Assembly: GCA_963580455.1 (NCBI GenBank)
Contig: OY756968.1
Span: 17,329,996-17,393,995, forward strand
Source: Euonymus europaeus
Taxonomy: Eukaryota > Streptophyta > Magnoliopsida > Celastrales > Celastraceae
DNA: 64,000 nt
Direction of reading: 5' to 3'
This document shows positions 33,409-45,269 of the stretch, in pieces (the stretch's first letter is position 1; every line of letters begins with the position of its first letter). The position numbers were made by a program, and so were the translations under genes. Below the pieces are notes generated by a model that had not been told where the DNA came from, did no database searches, and was given only the letters and a program-made list of their open reading frames with translations.

Positions 33409-34485
33409 TTCTATTATCTTTTTCTTTTCTACAATCTTGTGTCTGAAACATAATAATTTTAGCTTTATATTGAGCTGCTTATGGTATCAAAACACTCTTG
33501 AATAGACAACTCTTGTACAAGAGGAGGATTGTGTTGTCCTTATAAAACATCTTGTAATCCCACATTTAATCGATGCAAGATTCCCATATCATTTCCTCCC
33601 ATAGGACTCACATTAAGACAAAAAGCATACAGGTAGACATGACTCATAACAGTACATAGCCAACACGCCTAACGCTCACTAGTGTTAAGTCATTAGCCAC
33701 AAACCCAAGCTCATTTGGAAGGGGAACCTAAGCTCAAGCATTAGAAGAGTTCCCATAACTCACCGGTGAAAATTCAACTTCACAATAGGAGGATCGTGCC
33801 CTTATGTTTATCCATCTTCTAAGCTCATATTTAACCAATGTGAGATTCCTGCATCATTTCCTCTCGAAAGTGCACGTGCTCGTGCACACTCGACCTAACC
33901 ACATGACTCACGTCTTATAGAAAGTAGGTATACGTCTATACACCGCTCACAATGACACACAACTGACACATGCCTATAGCCCACATGGAATGGAGACCCA
34001 AACCCAAGTGTTATAGGGGTCCGCCTAATTTATTCGTGAGAGTCAAGAACAACTTCTTGAGTTTTCCTTCCCTGTATCATTTAGTGATTAGCCCCTAGAT
34101 TTTTATTTTAGGGTGGAGCCTACAAAACTAGGAAAATTAGTTTCTTCTACTAGGCTTTAGAACTAGTCTTGGGTTCAATTCCCCGTGCTTTATGCATTTG
34201 TCGAGCTCGGGTCAACAATAATGCATTTCATAATTGTAGATGCTACGACTGGATCTATAAAGAAACCATTTGCAAATCTTATGTTCCCCTTTGCAATTGC
34301 AACTAAAAAAGTTAGCTCGAATTCAAATCCTTTCAAGCTACATCTACAAAACTAGGTCCACTTTTCTCTCATGGATTTGCTTCTGACAGTTGAATTAAAG
34401 GTTGAGGTGGTGTCCTTTGTTTCTACGCTACTTCGTGTGGGGTTCGTGTAATCAAGACAACACTTGCCTTATTCTCTTTGGGCTT
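33409..34485. other. Gene-free spacer
   Basis: I see no gene. Two loosely similar blocks (cccacatttaatcgatgcaa at 33554 and ctcatatttaaccaatgtga at 33823, each followed by gattcc and tcatttcctc) suggest an old dispersed repeat. Confidence 0.4.
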
Positions 34486-34494
34486 TATTTGTTA

Positions 34495-34725
34495 GGGAGC
34501 CTGTAAATGCACTCCCTCTTTTTAATAAATTTATCCCCTTAAATTTTTTATTCATTTTTTACATCAATTTTAGTGTCAATTAATATTTTATTCTCAAAAT
34601 TGAAACAACATCTCACATGCACGTTTTCTAATACATAAAAAATATTGTATTCCTCAAATACCGTCCTATCAAATTTAATAAATTTACCACCCCTTCTTTT
34701 AATAATTTTACTCGCCTTATTTTTA
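34495..34725 (+). repeat. Left terminal inverted repeat of the MULE
   Basis: Matches the reverse complement of about 38305-38526 over its length, with small differences (for example ttatcccc versus ttactccc). Confidence 0.88.
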
Positions 34726-34965
34726 TATTATATTTTTGTAGTTTTACACCTGAAGTCATAATCTAAATATTAATGCATGCATTTGCATATTCTTGTGCAG
34801 GTCATACGTACACAAGAATATGAAGGAATTTGAACCCTAGGAAAAGAAAGTAGGGTCGCAGAGATAGTTGTTGTTAGACATTTATGAAATGTAATAGCAA
34901 TAATTTTTTTTTAAAATAAAAGAACTGACTTTTCAGTTTATTTCATTCAATAATTACAACACCCC

Positions 34966-35955
34966 TTACAAATCAGTGTACTCATATGGCTTTGTTGAAC
35001 GAGTTAATTGAAAAAATACTGCAAGTTGGTTAGTGTAAGACGTGATCCATTCAGATGCACATTGATATTTGTATCTAAACCATTGAATCATAATAGGAGG
35101 CATCATATAACTATCTGCCAAGTATAGCTCCACGAAGTGATTGCCATTAACAAATGCTATTGTCATAATAACTTGTTCATATAGAGGTGGAGGTATTGAT
35201 CGTAGAGGCAAAAATGTCAAGCATTGACCAGAGCTAAGCAAGTGTAATATGACATTGTACTTACAAGCAATCAAGTGACCAACATCTAGGAGCGTCAACC
35301 ATTTCTGAAGCGGTGCTGGTATGTCTGTTTGAAAAAAATCCAATGAATTGTAAATCGACAATGCCCGATCATAACCACCAAAAAGATCAACATACTCGTT
35401 CCAAAACATCGTCAGCTCATTAATCAAATCATGTCGCACTGTAGGCCATGCATCCTCGCCAAATCCAAGTAACCCAGCAATAGCACTAAAGCCACAATTT
35501 CCATCTGCCTTGATGTCAGTTACAGACATAATATAAGGCTGCATTACTTCTGGGAACTGACTAATGTATGGAGTTTGTTGGTTCATTTTAGTTTGTCTTG
35601 AACTCATTTGTTTAGGAATTGAAGTTGGGAAGTACGCAGATGAACAACTGTGTCTACCCGATTGTTGGGGATTTAGAAACTCATTGTCGACATATTCAAA
35701 TGTAGATGGATTACGACAGGTAGATGTTGCAACCTTCTTCTTTGATGATGGTTTTTCTCGAGTATTTGTCTTAACAGATGGTTCAGCAAGTGCACTGATT
35801 AATGGATTAATTATCTCTCTCAACTTCCTAAGTTGAGAGATTTTACCAATCCTTGGCTTTTGATCAAATTTTTGAGTGAACATTTGTGGCTCAACATTGC
35901 AGACAATATCTTCCTCTTCAAGTGAAGTACATGGCAACAAATCAAGTTTCATCTA
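34966..35955 (-). pseudogene. OTU-like cysteine protease domain, C-terminus of the MULE protein
   Basis: A 328-codon open frame. After a Ser/Lys-rich linker (about residues 40-150) comes VTDIKADGNCGFSAIAGLLG near residue 160, with the Asp and catalytic Cys of the OTU fold, and later IAFVNGNHFVELYLAD with the catalytic His. OTU enzymes cleave ubiquitin-type linkages. The first codon (MKLDLLPCTSLEEEDI) is not a natural start. The same frame continues upstream through two TAG codons (35953 and 35992) into the transposase SWIM region, so the ancestral product was one fused protein. In this copy the OTU triad looks intact while the fusion is broken. Confidence 0.9.
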
Positions 35956-35991
35956 AAATTTGTCAATGCAAGATAGTGGAATTGGATGACA

Positions 35992-37490
35992 CTATTGTAC
36001 GTACATTGCAAGCTCGTGGGCACACGATAAACCATGAGTCAACCGAAGTCTACATCTACGAGAGATAGAGTCTACCCCCACAATTTTAGAACGCTCAAGT
36101 TCTTGTAAAATATGAGTCAAGGCATCAACTGATACGAAACCTCGTAGCTCTCGAAAGTATAATGGTTTGAACCGGTGTTGGACAACATTCTTACTCTTCT
36201 CTAAACTTGCCTTTATTGCAGTAAACTGATCTTGTAGCAATTGATGAATACATGCCCATGTTGATGCTATATCCAACTGTGAAGTGCCCATATATCGTTT
36301 TAACTTTGCATGCTGACTCTCTGCTTTATTACTTGTTATATTGCCAAAATGCATATGATTATCGGTCCATGCTGATACAAACATCTCCTTATATGACATC
36401 AACCAAACTTCATTTATATAATTAATGACAGCCAGATAAGAGTACAAAGTGGTTTGAATAATGGTGAAGTTGTAAACATACTCTGTCTCTGTCTCTGAAT
36501 CGACCAAAGTGTGCCACAAAGAGTAAAATGCATCCCACGTTGTTTTGTCGTGGAATTGTTTCTTGCAATTTGCTAACACATTTTCCCCGATGTGCCATTT
36601 GCAGAGCAAGATCATGGAATCTGGAAAGACTTTGACTGCTGATTTCATCAATGCTAAATCTCTGTCCGTGACAATAACTCTTGGCCCTGTACTTTCATCT
36701 ATTGCAGAACGCAAACAACCCAAAGCCCAAGTATAATTTTCTTCTTTCTCTGCTTCCATATACAAATGCTATAGAAAATTTCATGTTTGTAGATGTTACA
36801 CCAACAATCTCAAAGAGAGGCATATTAAACCTGTTGGTTTTATAAGTCAAATCCATAATAATGACATGCGGGAATGCACGCAACAATGCTAATGATTGTG
36901 GATGAGTGAAGAATAAATCATGGAGCTCATTAGAAACAACGTCACTGTGATAGTGGAAAATATACCCGTGCTCGTTTAAACATGACATAAGTTGTTACAT
37001 CTGAGATTTACCTGCTTTCTCCATTGTCTGAAATTTCCTACGGGTATTGTATATAGTTTGAATGGTGGACACGATACTTGGATCTCTGTTATTTAAGGTA
37101 GATAAAATGCTACATGGCTTCACCAAATTTTTGGACATATCTATCAGTATATCAGTTTCAGTCGTTGAAAGTCTACCAGCATAAGAATGTCCCTCCAAAT
37201 ATACTGCAGCGGGATGGTTGTGAATTCCACATACTACTCTCGCCATCCAATCATCATCTGTTTTCAATTTGATCCCTTTCAATTTAAATGGACAATCACA
37301 ACGCTTTGTTCCAGTAATCTTTGTGGATGCGTTCTTGTGTCTATAGTGTCCACCGCGCTCGCATTGCATAAGTAATTTTTGTCGCTTCCCAAATCCACCT
37401 ATTTCTGACCTTCGAATGATGATTACAAATCCAAGATCACGGCCAGTATTTCGAACCCATTCTATTAAGGCTTCTTTGCAGTTGAATACT
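35992..37490 (-). pseudogene. MULE transposase with FAR1-like DNA-binding region
   Basis: Reading down from 37490: a DNA-binding region (CKEALIEWVRNTGRDLGFVI, KRCDCPFKLKG, VCGIHNHPAAVYLEGHSY) related to FAR1-type zinc modules. Then the MULE catalytic core: VIIMDLTYKTNRFNMPL (first Asp), VIVTDRDLALMKSAVKVFP (second Asp) and LLCKWHIGENV, with an acidic residue in NKAESQHAKLKRYMG. A SWIM-like end, RLRLTHGLSCAHELAMY, lacks the first Cys pair member. A TAA stop at 36995 and a frameshift near 36770 break the frame. DDE transposases of this kind cut and paste the element. Confidence 0.9.
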
Positions 37491-37596
37491 TGCAAAAAAT
37501 TTAATATTGTTACAAATATTATATTAACAAAAAAATAATGATAAATTTTACAATATAATATTGTAAACATTAATTAAGTAATATAAATAATATTAT

Positions 37597-37910
37597 ATCA
37601 GTTGAAAAATCATTGGTTACATCAATGTTAACTTCTTCTTCTGGGCCATATGTGTTTAACTCGTCATTTGCTAAGATGTTGACTCTTTCATCTCCTACTT
37701 CATGTTTTATTGTTCCATACTGTATAAAGATTATGAAGAAAATAAAGCAAGACAATTGACTTGGAAATGAAAGGGGAATTCCCTGGCAGTAAAGTTCAAA
37801 ATAAAGATTAGGAGTTTGCTATAAAGATAAATGTAATAAAATGTAAAATATACCTCACTAGAACCATTTGATAATCTCAAATCTTCTGCCCAATGCTTGA
37901 GGTTGTCCAT
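37597..37910 (-). pseudogene. N-terminal exons of the MULE protein
   Basis: Exon 1 at 37854-37910 encodes MDNLKHWAEDLRLSNGSSE and ends at a good donor (GAG|GTATAT). Exon 2 starts at 37719 after TATACAG and reads YGTIKHEVGDERVNILANDE and NTYGPEEEVNIDV in matching phase. Its donor and the next intron (to about 37490) are degenerate. The acidic N-terminus before the DNA-binding module is typical for MULE/FAR1 proteins. Confidence 0.65.
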
Positions 37911-38304
37911 TTCAACGTAAATGTGTATAGGGAAGACAGTGAATGAAAGAATAGGTGAATATGAAATTAACTACATATGTCTTTGTGTTCTTTTATAAAG
38001 ATAAAAATAAAAATTCATAAATTATAAAACCAAAAATTACACGACATAATAATAGTGGCATTGACAAAAATAAATATAAAAACAAAGTATACGAACAATA
38101 ATTGAAAAAAAAAAATTGTAGTTGCAGTGAAGATAACAATGTTGACTAAAATTTTATTGTTTTATACTACATAATTATCTAGAAAGAACAAGTCATAGAC
38201 TAAAACAAAACATATACGGAAATAAGTGCAAAAAACAAAATTATAAACAATTATAGTAGTGTTGACCAAATAGAAACAATGATAGTGAAGTTGAAAATAC
38301 AAAA

Positions 38305-38526
38305 ATACAAAATAAAAATAAGGAGAGTAAATTTATTAAAATAAGGGGTAAAATTATTAAATTTGATGGGAGGGTATTTGAGGAATAAAATCTTTTTATG
38401 TATTAGAAAACGTGCATGTGAGATGTTGTTTCAATTTTGAGAATAAAATATTAACTGACACTGAAATTGATGTAAAAAATGAATAAAAAATTTAAGGGAG
38501 TAAATTTATTAAAAGGAGGGAGTCCC
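38305..38526 (-). repeat. Right terminal inverted repeat of the MULE
   Basis: Reverse complement of 34495-34725; outermost bases on the minus strand GGGACTCCCTCC. Confidence 0.88.
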
Positions 38527-38549
38527 TATTTGTTATTAGCTTTTTTGTA

Positions 38550-38905
38550 TTCCTAGAGGTTATGTCTTATGGGCTCCTTTATTTATTGGGCCTATTTGTT
38601 TAAGTCCAATTTGTCTTTAGAAGCTCATCTTCTTTAGTCTTATTTTAAACGTCTAGCATTTGTCTTTTATTATTTTTCTACCCTGTCAAATCATTTGATA
38701 ATTGCATGCTTTGGAGATGTATTCTCCTTCTATTGTTCTTTTTAAATCAAAGAAATTAATGAATAGAATTGTTATCATTTACTTCAATATCTTTTCTTTC
38801 TCTTTGTTCTTTTTTTTTTCTTCCTCTCTTATATCTCAGCAAATTTGATCATCAATCTTGAAATAACTACAAAATATAACTTTATTATATGGTATTGGAG
38901 CCAAT
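38550..38905 (+). repeat. Copia-type LTR end plus primer binding site
   Basis: A pyrimidine-rich stretch ending in acaaaatataactttattata is followed at 38890 by tggtattggagcc, close to the tRNA-Met primer complement of copia elements. Nothing of gag follows, so it is a truncated 5' end. Confidence 0.5.
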
Positions 38906-38929
38906 GCATCCATACAGACCAACAGGAGC

Positions 38930-39056
38930 TTAGTAATATGTCGATATTCCATTGGTAATTACTAAAATGGAAAGTTCATCGATAATCTGTCAATAGTTAT
39001 CGACAGAACTTGTCCATCTGTAAATTCTGTCAACAATTGTCGATTTTCTTGTAGTG
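38930..39056. mobile_element. CACTA (EnSpm) terminal fragment
   Basis: The right edge reads ttttcttgtagtg, the reverse complement of CACTACAAGAAAA, the standard plant CACTA terminus. Inward are subterminal words tcgataatctgtcaatag and gtcaacaattgtcgat, repeated in alternating orientation. No left terminus is found nearby. Confidence 0.6.
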
Positions 39057-39339
39057 ATCAGTAAAAAAGGAAGTAGATCAAGGGGTTATGACCATTTATG
39101 AAAAAAAAAAGTCATGTACCTTAAACTCGTTATAACATACACCATTTTTCAATCATCTCTATATTGAAGCTGATTAGACCAAGACATGTCTAATTCAAAT
39201 TTTAGATATTTTCTCACATGTTTGCACACATTCCCCTTAGATCATACTTATAAAAATATACGTTATGATACATACTCAAGGAAAGAAAAAAATGTAGCAG
39301 TCAAGTACTTCGACATTGGTTGCTTTTGAATGTCATTCA

Positions 39340-40080
39340 AATCATGATAGGCTTGAGGAAATAGGACAAGATATTGATTGCATTCAAGAGGTTGAAAAAA
39401 AATAGATTAAGATTATTGTGCAAGCAGCACCGGTTGGAGGTTCGAGATCAAAATACACGGTATTTTCATTACAGTTTGAAGTAGCATAAAAGTGCTATGC
39501 TTATCACAAAGGTGCAATTGGAGGATGCTACTGTGTGCAGTAGTAATGTGTATGTTAGTGAGACTTTCAGGAGATATTTTCAATCCTTGTTTACTTCGGA
39601 TACTTTTGATATTTTGATATTTTGACTTCCCATTTCCTTGATTCAGTTTTGTTAGTGGTTGATTACCTTATGGACACAGTATTATGCGCTCTAGTGTCCA
39701 AAGAAGAACTTTGGAATGTTGTACAAAAAAAAATGTCAACATCGCACATGTGGTTCTACATTCTATGAGTACACTTGCTATGAGCATAACTAATTATATG
39801 GTTATAAAGCTAGACATGAGCAAGACGTATGATAGGGTGGAGTGGTACTTTCTCAAGGCAGTCATGATGAAAATGGGTTTCTCATATCAATTTGTGGGTT
39901 GTATCATGCAGTGTGTTTTCACTTTAGATATTCTATTCTTGTGAATGACTCTCAAACAGAGGAAATCATACCATGGAAGGGCATTAGATAAGGGGACCCA
40001 CTTTCTCCTTTTTTATGTGTTTTATGTATTGAGGAACTGAGTAGAAATAATTCAATTGCACAAAGGAAACTTTTTGCAAG
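39340..40080 (+). pseudogene. LINE reverse transcriptase fragment
   Basis: Upstream text resembling the KNTRYFHY motif near 39445 is followed by the RT core at 39770-39900: VIKLDMSKTYDRVEWYFLKA with the catalytic Asp and MMKMGFSYQFVGCIMQCVF. Next comes GDPLSPFLC near 39995, where the usual preceding Gln codon is a stop. It ends abruptly near 40075 before the YxDD block. This fits plant L1-type LINE ORF2, dead and truncated at both ends. Confidence 0.85.
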
Positions 40081-42590
40081 GTTTTTGCAAGTATTTTGAT
40101 ATGCAGTTCACTCAAGGGCTTGCAATAACAAGCAAAGAAGAGGAACTCTCAAGAACAAGGTGATGCTCATGGGTAGGATAAGATTTTAGGCATAATATGT
40201 AGCAATCACTCTTTTAAAAGTTTAAAAGATATCAGTTTTTATGGGTGAAGTTTTGTTGAAAAACACTCAAGACAAAGCTCAAGGGTATAAGTGATGGAGC
40301 TCTCAATCTAAATTTCTAATCTCACAAGGATGATGATGAATGCTTTATTTGCAACAACAAAATAAGCACAAGAGATATTGGGAAGAAAGCCTTGAAGGTT
40401 GAAAAATACTTAAAAGAGTTTCAAAGCTTGCAAGAGAATTTTTCAATTTGTTCTTCCAAGTGAGAATGGGAGCAATAAGCATCTCTTCATTCCATTCTGA
40501 GCAAAATATTGAGCATTGGATGAAAACTTGGTCTTCAATATTGGCCTTTAATCGTCTCGTTAAATTCTGTCTACTTGTTGAAAAGCTTGAGTTAATCTTA
40601 GTGATAGAAAAGTGTACTATTAGAAGCTCTTCTCTACAAAAATATCTTTATTAAAAAGGCTTGTTTGGATTCTCAAAAGCCTCCTCTTGAATAAGCTCAA
40701 TAGCTCTAAAACAAAGCCAAACATGGCCCTGACGTGAACAGTACTGTGCAAGTACACAAATGTGTTGACACTCTCTTAACCTAGTATTTTGCTTTTCTTC
40801 CAACTTTAATTTCAAACATTACCCCTCTTTTCCTTCGATTCCAAGAGACACCAAGACATCTTCTAGAATAAAGATACTTTCTAGTTCAAATAAAATCCTT
40901 TCTCATGCTACACAACAAGACACTTGCACTTACACTATGTTTTGATAGGGGAAGAGAGGGGAGGGAATTTTTTTTGAGAGGAATGGAAAATGGAGGAGAG
41001 GGGAGGGTAGGAGAAGTTAATTTTACCTCCTTTTGTTTGGAAAGTAAAAAAATAGTGGAAGGAAAAGTGAAAAAGTGTGTTTTTATGATTCGTAAGATTG
41101 ATATAAATTTTACATGTTACTCTTGATACAAATTTATATAAATATTATTATATATTTAATAATTTATATATATATTTATACATATACAAAAATGCTCTCA
41201 TGCTGTCTTATTTTACGGACTTGTGTGGGAACTATACAATCGATTGGACAGTAGATATTAAGAATCAATTCTCCCAAAGTCTCTAGTGTCTCACATTTTC
41301 CCTCTCTCTCTTGTTCACAATCCTTTGAGTTTTTGTGACGAAACCCATTTCTCCTCTCATTTTATCCATTGCCATTCATGTCGCAACAACAACTCTAATA
41401 ATCGACATCCTCGCGCGATCAATTCTGCCACAAAAAACCCATTATGGTCGTTGGTTTTGCAATCTATCTAGGATCTGAATTCATGAGTCCACAAATTGAT
41501 CAAAAGAGGGTAGAGGGCAAAAGAGGGCAGAGATGATGTGGTTATACGCAGAGGTAGGCAGAGATGGGTTTAACAGAGGTGGGCAAAGATGGATTCGGAG
41601 ATGGTTCAGGTATGCATGAGGATGAAGGAGTTATCAGATGGGTCGCGGGAGGATGAAGAATCATGACAAAGAGTGTTGCAAGAGGAAGAAGAAGGACCAG
41701 AACAGAGGAGTGGAGGACAAGTCGGGTCGCCTTGAGGAGAAGATAAGAACTAGAGTAGAGTAAACAAGGAAGATACACGTACCTCCATTAGATTGATCTA
41801 ACGGACAATAACAAAGTCTGTATTTTATGACCTTAAAATAGGACCGCAGGAGAGAAACTGGTGTGTGTGTGTGTGTATATATATATAAGTATATGTATTA
41901 TATTATATATACAACGTGGGACCCATTGGATAGGGACAAAATTGTAAAATCAGTGACCCAATTATTAACTTACCTACCAATTTGGGACAAGGACAAAATT
42001 GTAATTTAATTGGCGCGACCTACTGCTGTAGCTGCTTTTCACCCAGTTTCCTTCTAGTTTTGAAGGGAAAGAAAAGGGAAAATTGCCATTAAGTCTACTT
42101 TTACATACATATTTGTAAAAAAGTCAGATAAGATTTTTTATTTGTTGTGAGGTCAAAAAAAGGGTAACTTTTTAATTGAAAGTGTAAATATTTTTCATTA
42201 ATGACAAAGCTACCCTCATTTTATTTTTTGTGGTTTTAGTGTTGGTATGGTTTTTGGTGTGAATTCTATGCATTGTCATGAGAGAAGGAGTGTCGATCGA
42301 CGACGCGAGGGCTCTATCTAACTTGATATCTTCGTCGGCGGTTGGTCTTGGGGTAGGTATCAACTGGGTCTTCGTTTTTTTGTGGTCAGTGATTGATGTT
42401 ATTTAAGGTGATTTTGAAGGCACATTGTCACTGTAATGAAGATCTATTTGCTTTTAGTTTTGTACACTGTATTTTTTTTTATAAGTTTTTTTGTTGATTG
42501 TTTGTTGTTTCGTTGCAGGGAAGACATTTTAGTTTTTATTTTCGTGTGATACTCGTATGATACCTGGTGATTTTGTTCATATTGTCTCCT
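40081..42590. other. Gene-free stretch
   Basis: No gene or clear element is recognised. 40940-41060 is AG-rich (gaggggaggg runs), 41866-41915 has (gt)n and (ta)n microsatellites, and short ORFs such as the reverse one at 41542 have no recognisable domain. Confidence 0.45.
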
Positions 42591-42594
42591 GTTT

Positions 42595-44530
42595 GTGGTG
42601 ATAGAGGACAGTATTTTTCTCATCATTAAGAATTCTTTAGAAGTATTTTTTGTTATGTTGGGTGTGATGTTGATTTTTCATTCTTTAGTTCGCAGAATTG
42701 GTGAGAAATGGAGTTGCCTTGAAGCTGGTAACTTTCATTTGTCTTATTCAATACCTTGTTATAATGGTTGTTCACTTAGAAATGAAGAGGATTTTAGTAC
42801 TATGGTTTCGTTGATTAATATTCTCGGGTTGCATCTTGTCGAAGTAGTTATGGGAGATGTAAATCACAGTCTTCGTAGTGTTGCTAGCGTATATGTTTTG
42901 AACAACAATAATTGTAATGTTAATTTCTTTTTTCTGATGCTGAAGATGTTAATGAAAATGTTGAAGTAAATAATCCGATATTTTGTTCTTCGTCTAATTG
43001 TACCTATTTACTTTCAACTACTTGGGTTGTCTTATTACAGACGTTGGCCAGAAATTTGATGGAGGTGTGTCTGAATTCAGGCTTGCATTAAACAAGTATT
43101 CTATTGGAAAAGGTTTCAAAAGCCATGTTGTTTTGGATGTTGACTCCACTTCAAAAAGGTTTAGATGATTGCTTGTTGCTTTTCATGGATGTATCATTGG
43201 GTTTCAACATTGTCGCCCAATGTTGTTTATTGACGGCACTTTCTTGTCAGCAACAAGGAAGAATGGAAACCAAGGTGATTTGGTAAATTATTGATACAAT
43301 TATGAAATTTTCGTGATACCTTTTTTGAGTAGCTGTTCATTATTTATTTTTGATATGTATTTGATATTATTTACTTTTTTCAGGATTGTTTCCACTAGCT
43401 TTTACAGTTGTCGATTATGAAAATCATGACAATTGGAAGCGGTTCTTTGAGCATTTGCAGACTATAGTCAATGAGGTTCGGTCGATTACATTTGTATCTG
43501 ATCGAAATGTTGGTTCGGTTGAAGCCTTGCCTAGGGTGTTTTTTTACTGCAAATCATTTTTTTTTGTCTTCAACATTTGAAACAAAATTTGAGGGATAGA
43601 TTCAGTTGTGGGGCTTTTACCAATCGCCAAAGGGAGTGCATTGTTTGGTTGTTACGTGAATGTGTTGTTGCTCCTACTGTCGAAATTTCTAATGAGAAAT
43701 TGGTTGTTTTAAAAGAAAAGGGAGGTGTTATTGGTTATAGTTTCTTGGAGGATTTACCATTGAAGCATTGGACGAATGTGTATGGTGTTGGATGTCGTTA
43801 TGGAGAGATGCATTCGAATGCAGCTGAGTCATTCAACTCTTGGATACTTGATTGTAGAAGTTTACCTATAACTCAAATTGTTGATAAGATCAGATTGAAG
43901 CTAATGGGGTGGTTTTATGAAAGGAAAATCGAGGGAAGTAATACTTGTGCAAATTTCTGTAATACTTTTTTGATACGTGGATGATACTTGTGTAATGCAT
44001 TTAATCATTTTTTTTCTTATGATTGGTATTACCAGATTGATGGGAAGGAATTTTGTGCCCTAAGATGACCCAAAAGCTGCATGAGTATGGCGTTGATGGT
44101 TAGTCTTGGTATGTGCATAGGTCATTTGAGAGCACATTTGAGGTTTTTTTCCGACCCACAACATGTAGTGGAAATTTCGATATTTAAGTGTTCGTGTGCT
44201 ATGTGGCAGCTGAATCGTTTTTCATTCTGTTAAAACAATCAATAGGTCTGGGAAGCAAATTGAGGACTTTGCGCTCTATTACTTCCATGTTGCTGCATAT
44301 TGAAAATCGTACGAGGAACCAACCAAGCCCATTTCGTCATCTCCTTTGGTTGATTACAGTCCTGATGATAATGATGGCATTCTCCCCTATTACGAGAAGG
44401 CCTCCAAGCAGGCCTAAGAAACATCGTATAGGGTCAAAGGGTGAGGTGGTTCAAGAATCCGTTGTGGCAGGTGTGGAAAGATGGGCAACCATAACAAGAA
44501 GACGTACAAGGAATCATTGGCATAAATGAA
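42595..44530 (+). pseudogene. mudrA-like MULE transposase
   Basis: The N-terminal part (42640-42970) resembles the PB1-like start of MuDR transposases (YSIPCYNGCSLRNEEDFST, LHLVEVVMGDVN). The DNA-binding module follows at 43041-43130 (FRLALNKYSIGKGFKSHVV). The core follows with HCRPMLFIDGTFLSAT (first Asp, 43215-43250), FPLAFTVVDYENHDNWKRFF, SITFVSDRNVGSVEALP (second Asp), HSNAAESFNSWILDCRSLPI, a SWIM element CSCAMWQLNRFSFC near 44195, and a basic RRPPSRPKKHRI with a degenerate CCHC knuckle (last Cys replaced by Tyr) near 44470. Frameshifts and stops occur throughout. It converges on the Ulp1-like gene to its right. Confidence 0.88.
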
Positions 44531-45269
44531 TTGTTGTTTTATGTTTTTAATAATTGTTTAGTCATTTGTTATCATAGAGGTATCAACATTGTATGAACAT
44601 GATATTATGTTATGGTATTGCATTTAATTCGTGAGTAATCTAGAATATCCATAATGATTTAATTAGGCAGGTGGAATGTAAGATATCTGAACAGTAGTTA
44701 ACTTAAAGTACCTAAAATAAAACACATATCGAATATATTTGGCTAACACCAATGGCCACTTCATGGAATGATGAAATCTTTCAAGAACATATCAACTATA
44801 TGAAATTTGTATTTCAAGACCTCTTCCAGTGTGAGTTCTTCCTCTACAGGCTCATTCTTGACTATGTTTTCCATAATATGGCAGATGTGTATGCCGCAGT
44901 CAACCCTGTTTTATGAAAAATTATTCCCAAGTTATACTTCAAGTTTTTGATATAAGGGAATTAATTTAATGTATATTGAATTTACTCACGTTTCAAAGTA
45001 TTGTTGTGGGCACTGGACAGCAGATTGGAGGGGAATGTTGAACATTTTGTCAACGTCTTCCTTTTCAAGTCCTTTATTTTCATTATTCAACATGAAGGTT
45101 TCTTTTTGTTTGCTGGTTACGTATTCTACCTATTGAAGAGTTTGTTATAGAGGTAGCATATAGGTATCATATGTATATCAACAAAAATATTTACCAGTAT
45201 TTTCGCATCACAATAATAGGCGTCTGTGATATCTTGACCTGAGAATAATATAATTAATGAAAAAGAGAG

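Larger units (their letters stand above)
34495..38526 (-). mobile_element. Mutator-like element (MULE) with OTU domain
   Basis: A 4032-bp element flanked by the exact 9-bp duplication tatttgtta (34486-34494 and 38527-38535), the hallmark length for Mutator. Terminal inverted repeats of roughly 220 bp start GGGA...ACTCCCTC at the left and GGGACTCCCTCC at the right and stay recognisable through ttttaataaat, ttaaattttttattcat and aacatctcacatgcacg. The left end has a 12-bp insertion (gcctgtaaatgc) after GGGA. The interior encodes, on the minus strand, a transposase whose frame continues into an OTU-like cysteine protease. Stops and one frameshift show this copy is dead. Confidence 0.95.

Noticed and set aside
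41542..41778. Reverse ORF starting MYLPCLLYSSSYLLLKA, possible secreted peptide
   Set aside because: The hydrophobic start arises from AG-rich repeat text on the other strand; no conserved features or promoter context.
45225..45260. LTR start beginning tgtgatatcttgacc
   Set aside because: On the minus strand the same bases form a Ulp1-like exon with an upstream TTCTCAG acceptor (DITDAYYC), and no matching right end or TSD was found.
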